Below, one piece after another: positions 5,626 to 5,773 of a stretch of DNA of 5,773 nt. Both the position numbers and the translations under genes were made by a program. The notes under the pieces were generated by a model. That model was given only the letters and a program-made list of their open reading frames with translations, searched no databases and was not told where the DNA came from. The stretch covers positions 1-5,773 of the forward strand of contig DATACZ010000194.1 of the NCBI GenBank assembly GCA_036258795.1, read 5' to 3'. The DNA comes from DATACZ01 sp036258795. GTDB lineage: Bacteria > Actinomycetota > CADDZG01 > JAHWKV01. The number at the start of each line of letters is the position of its first letter. The stretch's first letter is position 1.

Positions 5626-5773
5626 ATGGCAGCCAAACAGGTAAATGATTGGGTCAAGAGCCACTTGATCGGCGGCATCGCGCGTGTCGATCTGCGCATC
5701 CGGGACCTTGATCGGGGGCTCGCCTTCTATCGCGACATCCTCGGCCTCGAGGTTGCCGAGCGCGATGGCTCAC
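5626..5773 (+). CDS. VOC-superfamily protein (glyoxalase/dioxygenase fold), N-terminal fragment
   Basis: The first 49 residues of a vicinal-oxygen-chelate protein; the gene runs off the window. After a 16-residue lead, residues 18-49 read as the first beta-alpha-beta-beta element: a strand IARVDLRIRD, a helix LDRGLAFYRDILGL with the family's typical FYRDILGLE signature (positions 34-42), then the next strand VAERDG. This signature occurs in glyoxalase I, fosfomycin- and bleomycin-resistance proteins and extradiol dioxygenases alike, so the reaction cannot be assigned. A first metal ligand is often a His in the opening strand; here the strand has VDL, with D22 in that place, so the metal site may differ or be absent. 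ATG 5626 was chosen for its ribosome-binding site; ATG 5578, in frame, would add 16 basic residues. An in-frame stop at 5566-5568 limits any longer start. Confidence 0.87.
   Translation, partial: MAAKQVNDWVKSHLIGGIARVDLRIRDLDRGLAFYRDILGLEVAERDGS

Overview
The window is GC-rich, densely packed and single-stranded: every gene I can support reads on the + strand. High GC, GTG starts, a Fur-family regulator with a Cys4 zinc site, and a membrane-anchored calcineurin-type phosphoesterase of a design I recall from actinobacteria all suggest a chromosomal segment of an actinobacterium-like organism, possibly uncultured. That placement is inference from gene content and composition. I see no mobile element, CRISPR array, rRNA or tRNA.

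Layout. 2-1498: a predicted three-helix membrane protein whose C-terminal half is a metallophosphoesterase domain, probably facing outward, with a Pro-rich tail. 1540-2013: a Fur/PerR/Zur-type metalloregulator with almost no leader. 2014-2250: the largest gap. It holds two overlapping, mutually exclusive GC hairpins just after the regulator, then a 15-bp near-perfect direct repeat with a 21-bp period. 2251-2868: comEA, a membrane-anchored DNA-binding protein (SLBB plus helix-hairpin-helix). 2868-5213: comEC, the DNA-uptake channel with its metallo-beta-lactamase-fold domain, overlapping comEA by one base. 5311-5568: an unrecognised 85-residue protein. 5626 to the end: the first 49 residues of a VOC (glyoxalase/dioxygenase fold) protein cut off by the window edge.

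How they fit. ComEA and ComEC form a two-gene DNA-uptake unit: ComEA binds double-stranded DNA outside the membrane and ComEC passes one strand inward. The key motifs of both proteins are intact, so the step looks functional. The phosphoesterase and the Fur-type regulator sit upstream in the same orientation but have no evident functional link to uptake. The hairpin and repeat region between regulator and comEA is the most likely place for regulation in the window. The small protein and VOC gene each have their own ribosome-binding site and may begin another unit. I found no clearly new system; the best leads are the non-coding structures in front of comEA and the outward-facing phosphoesterase.
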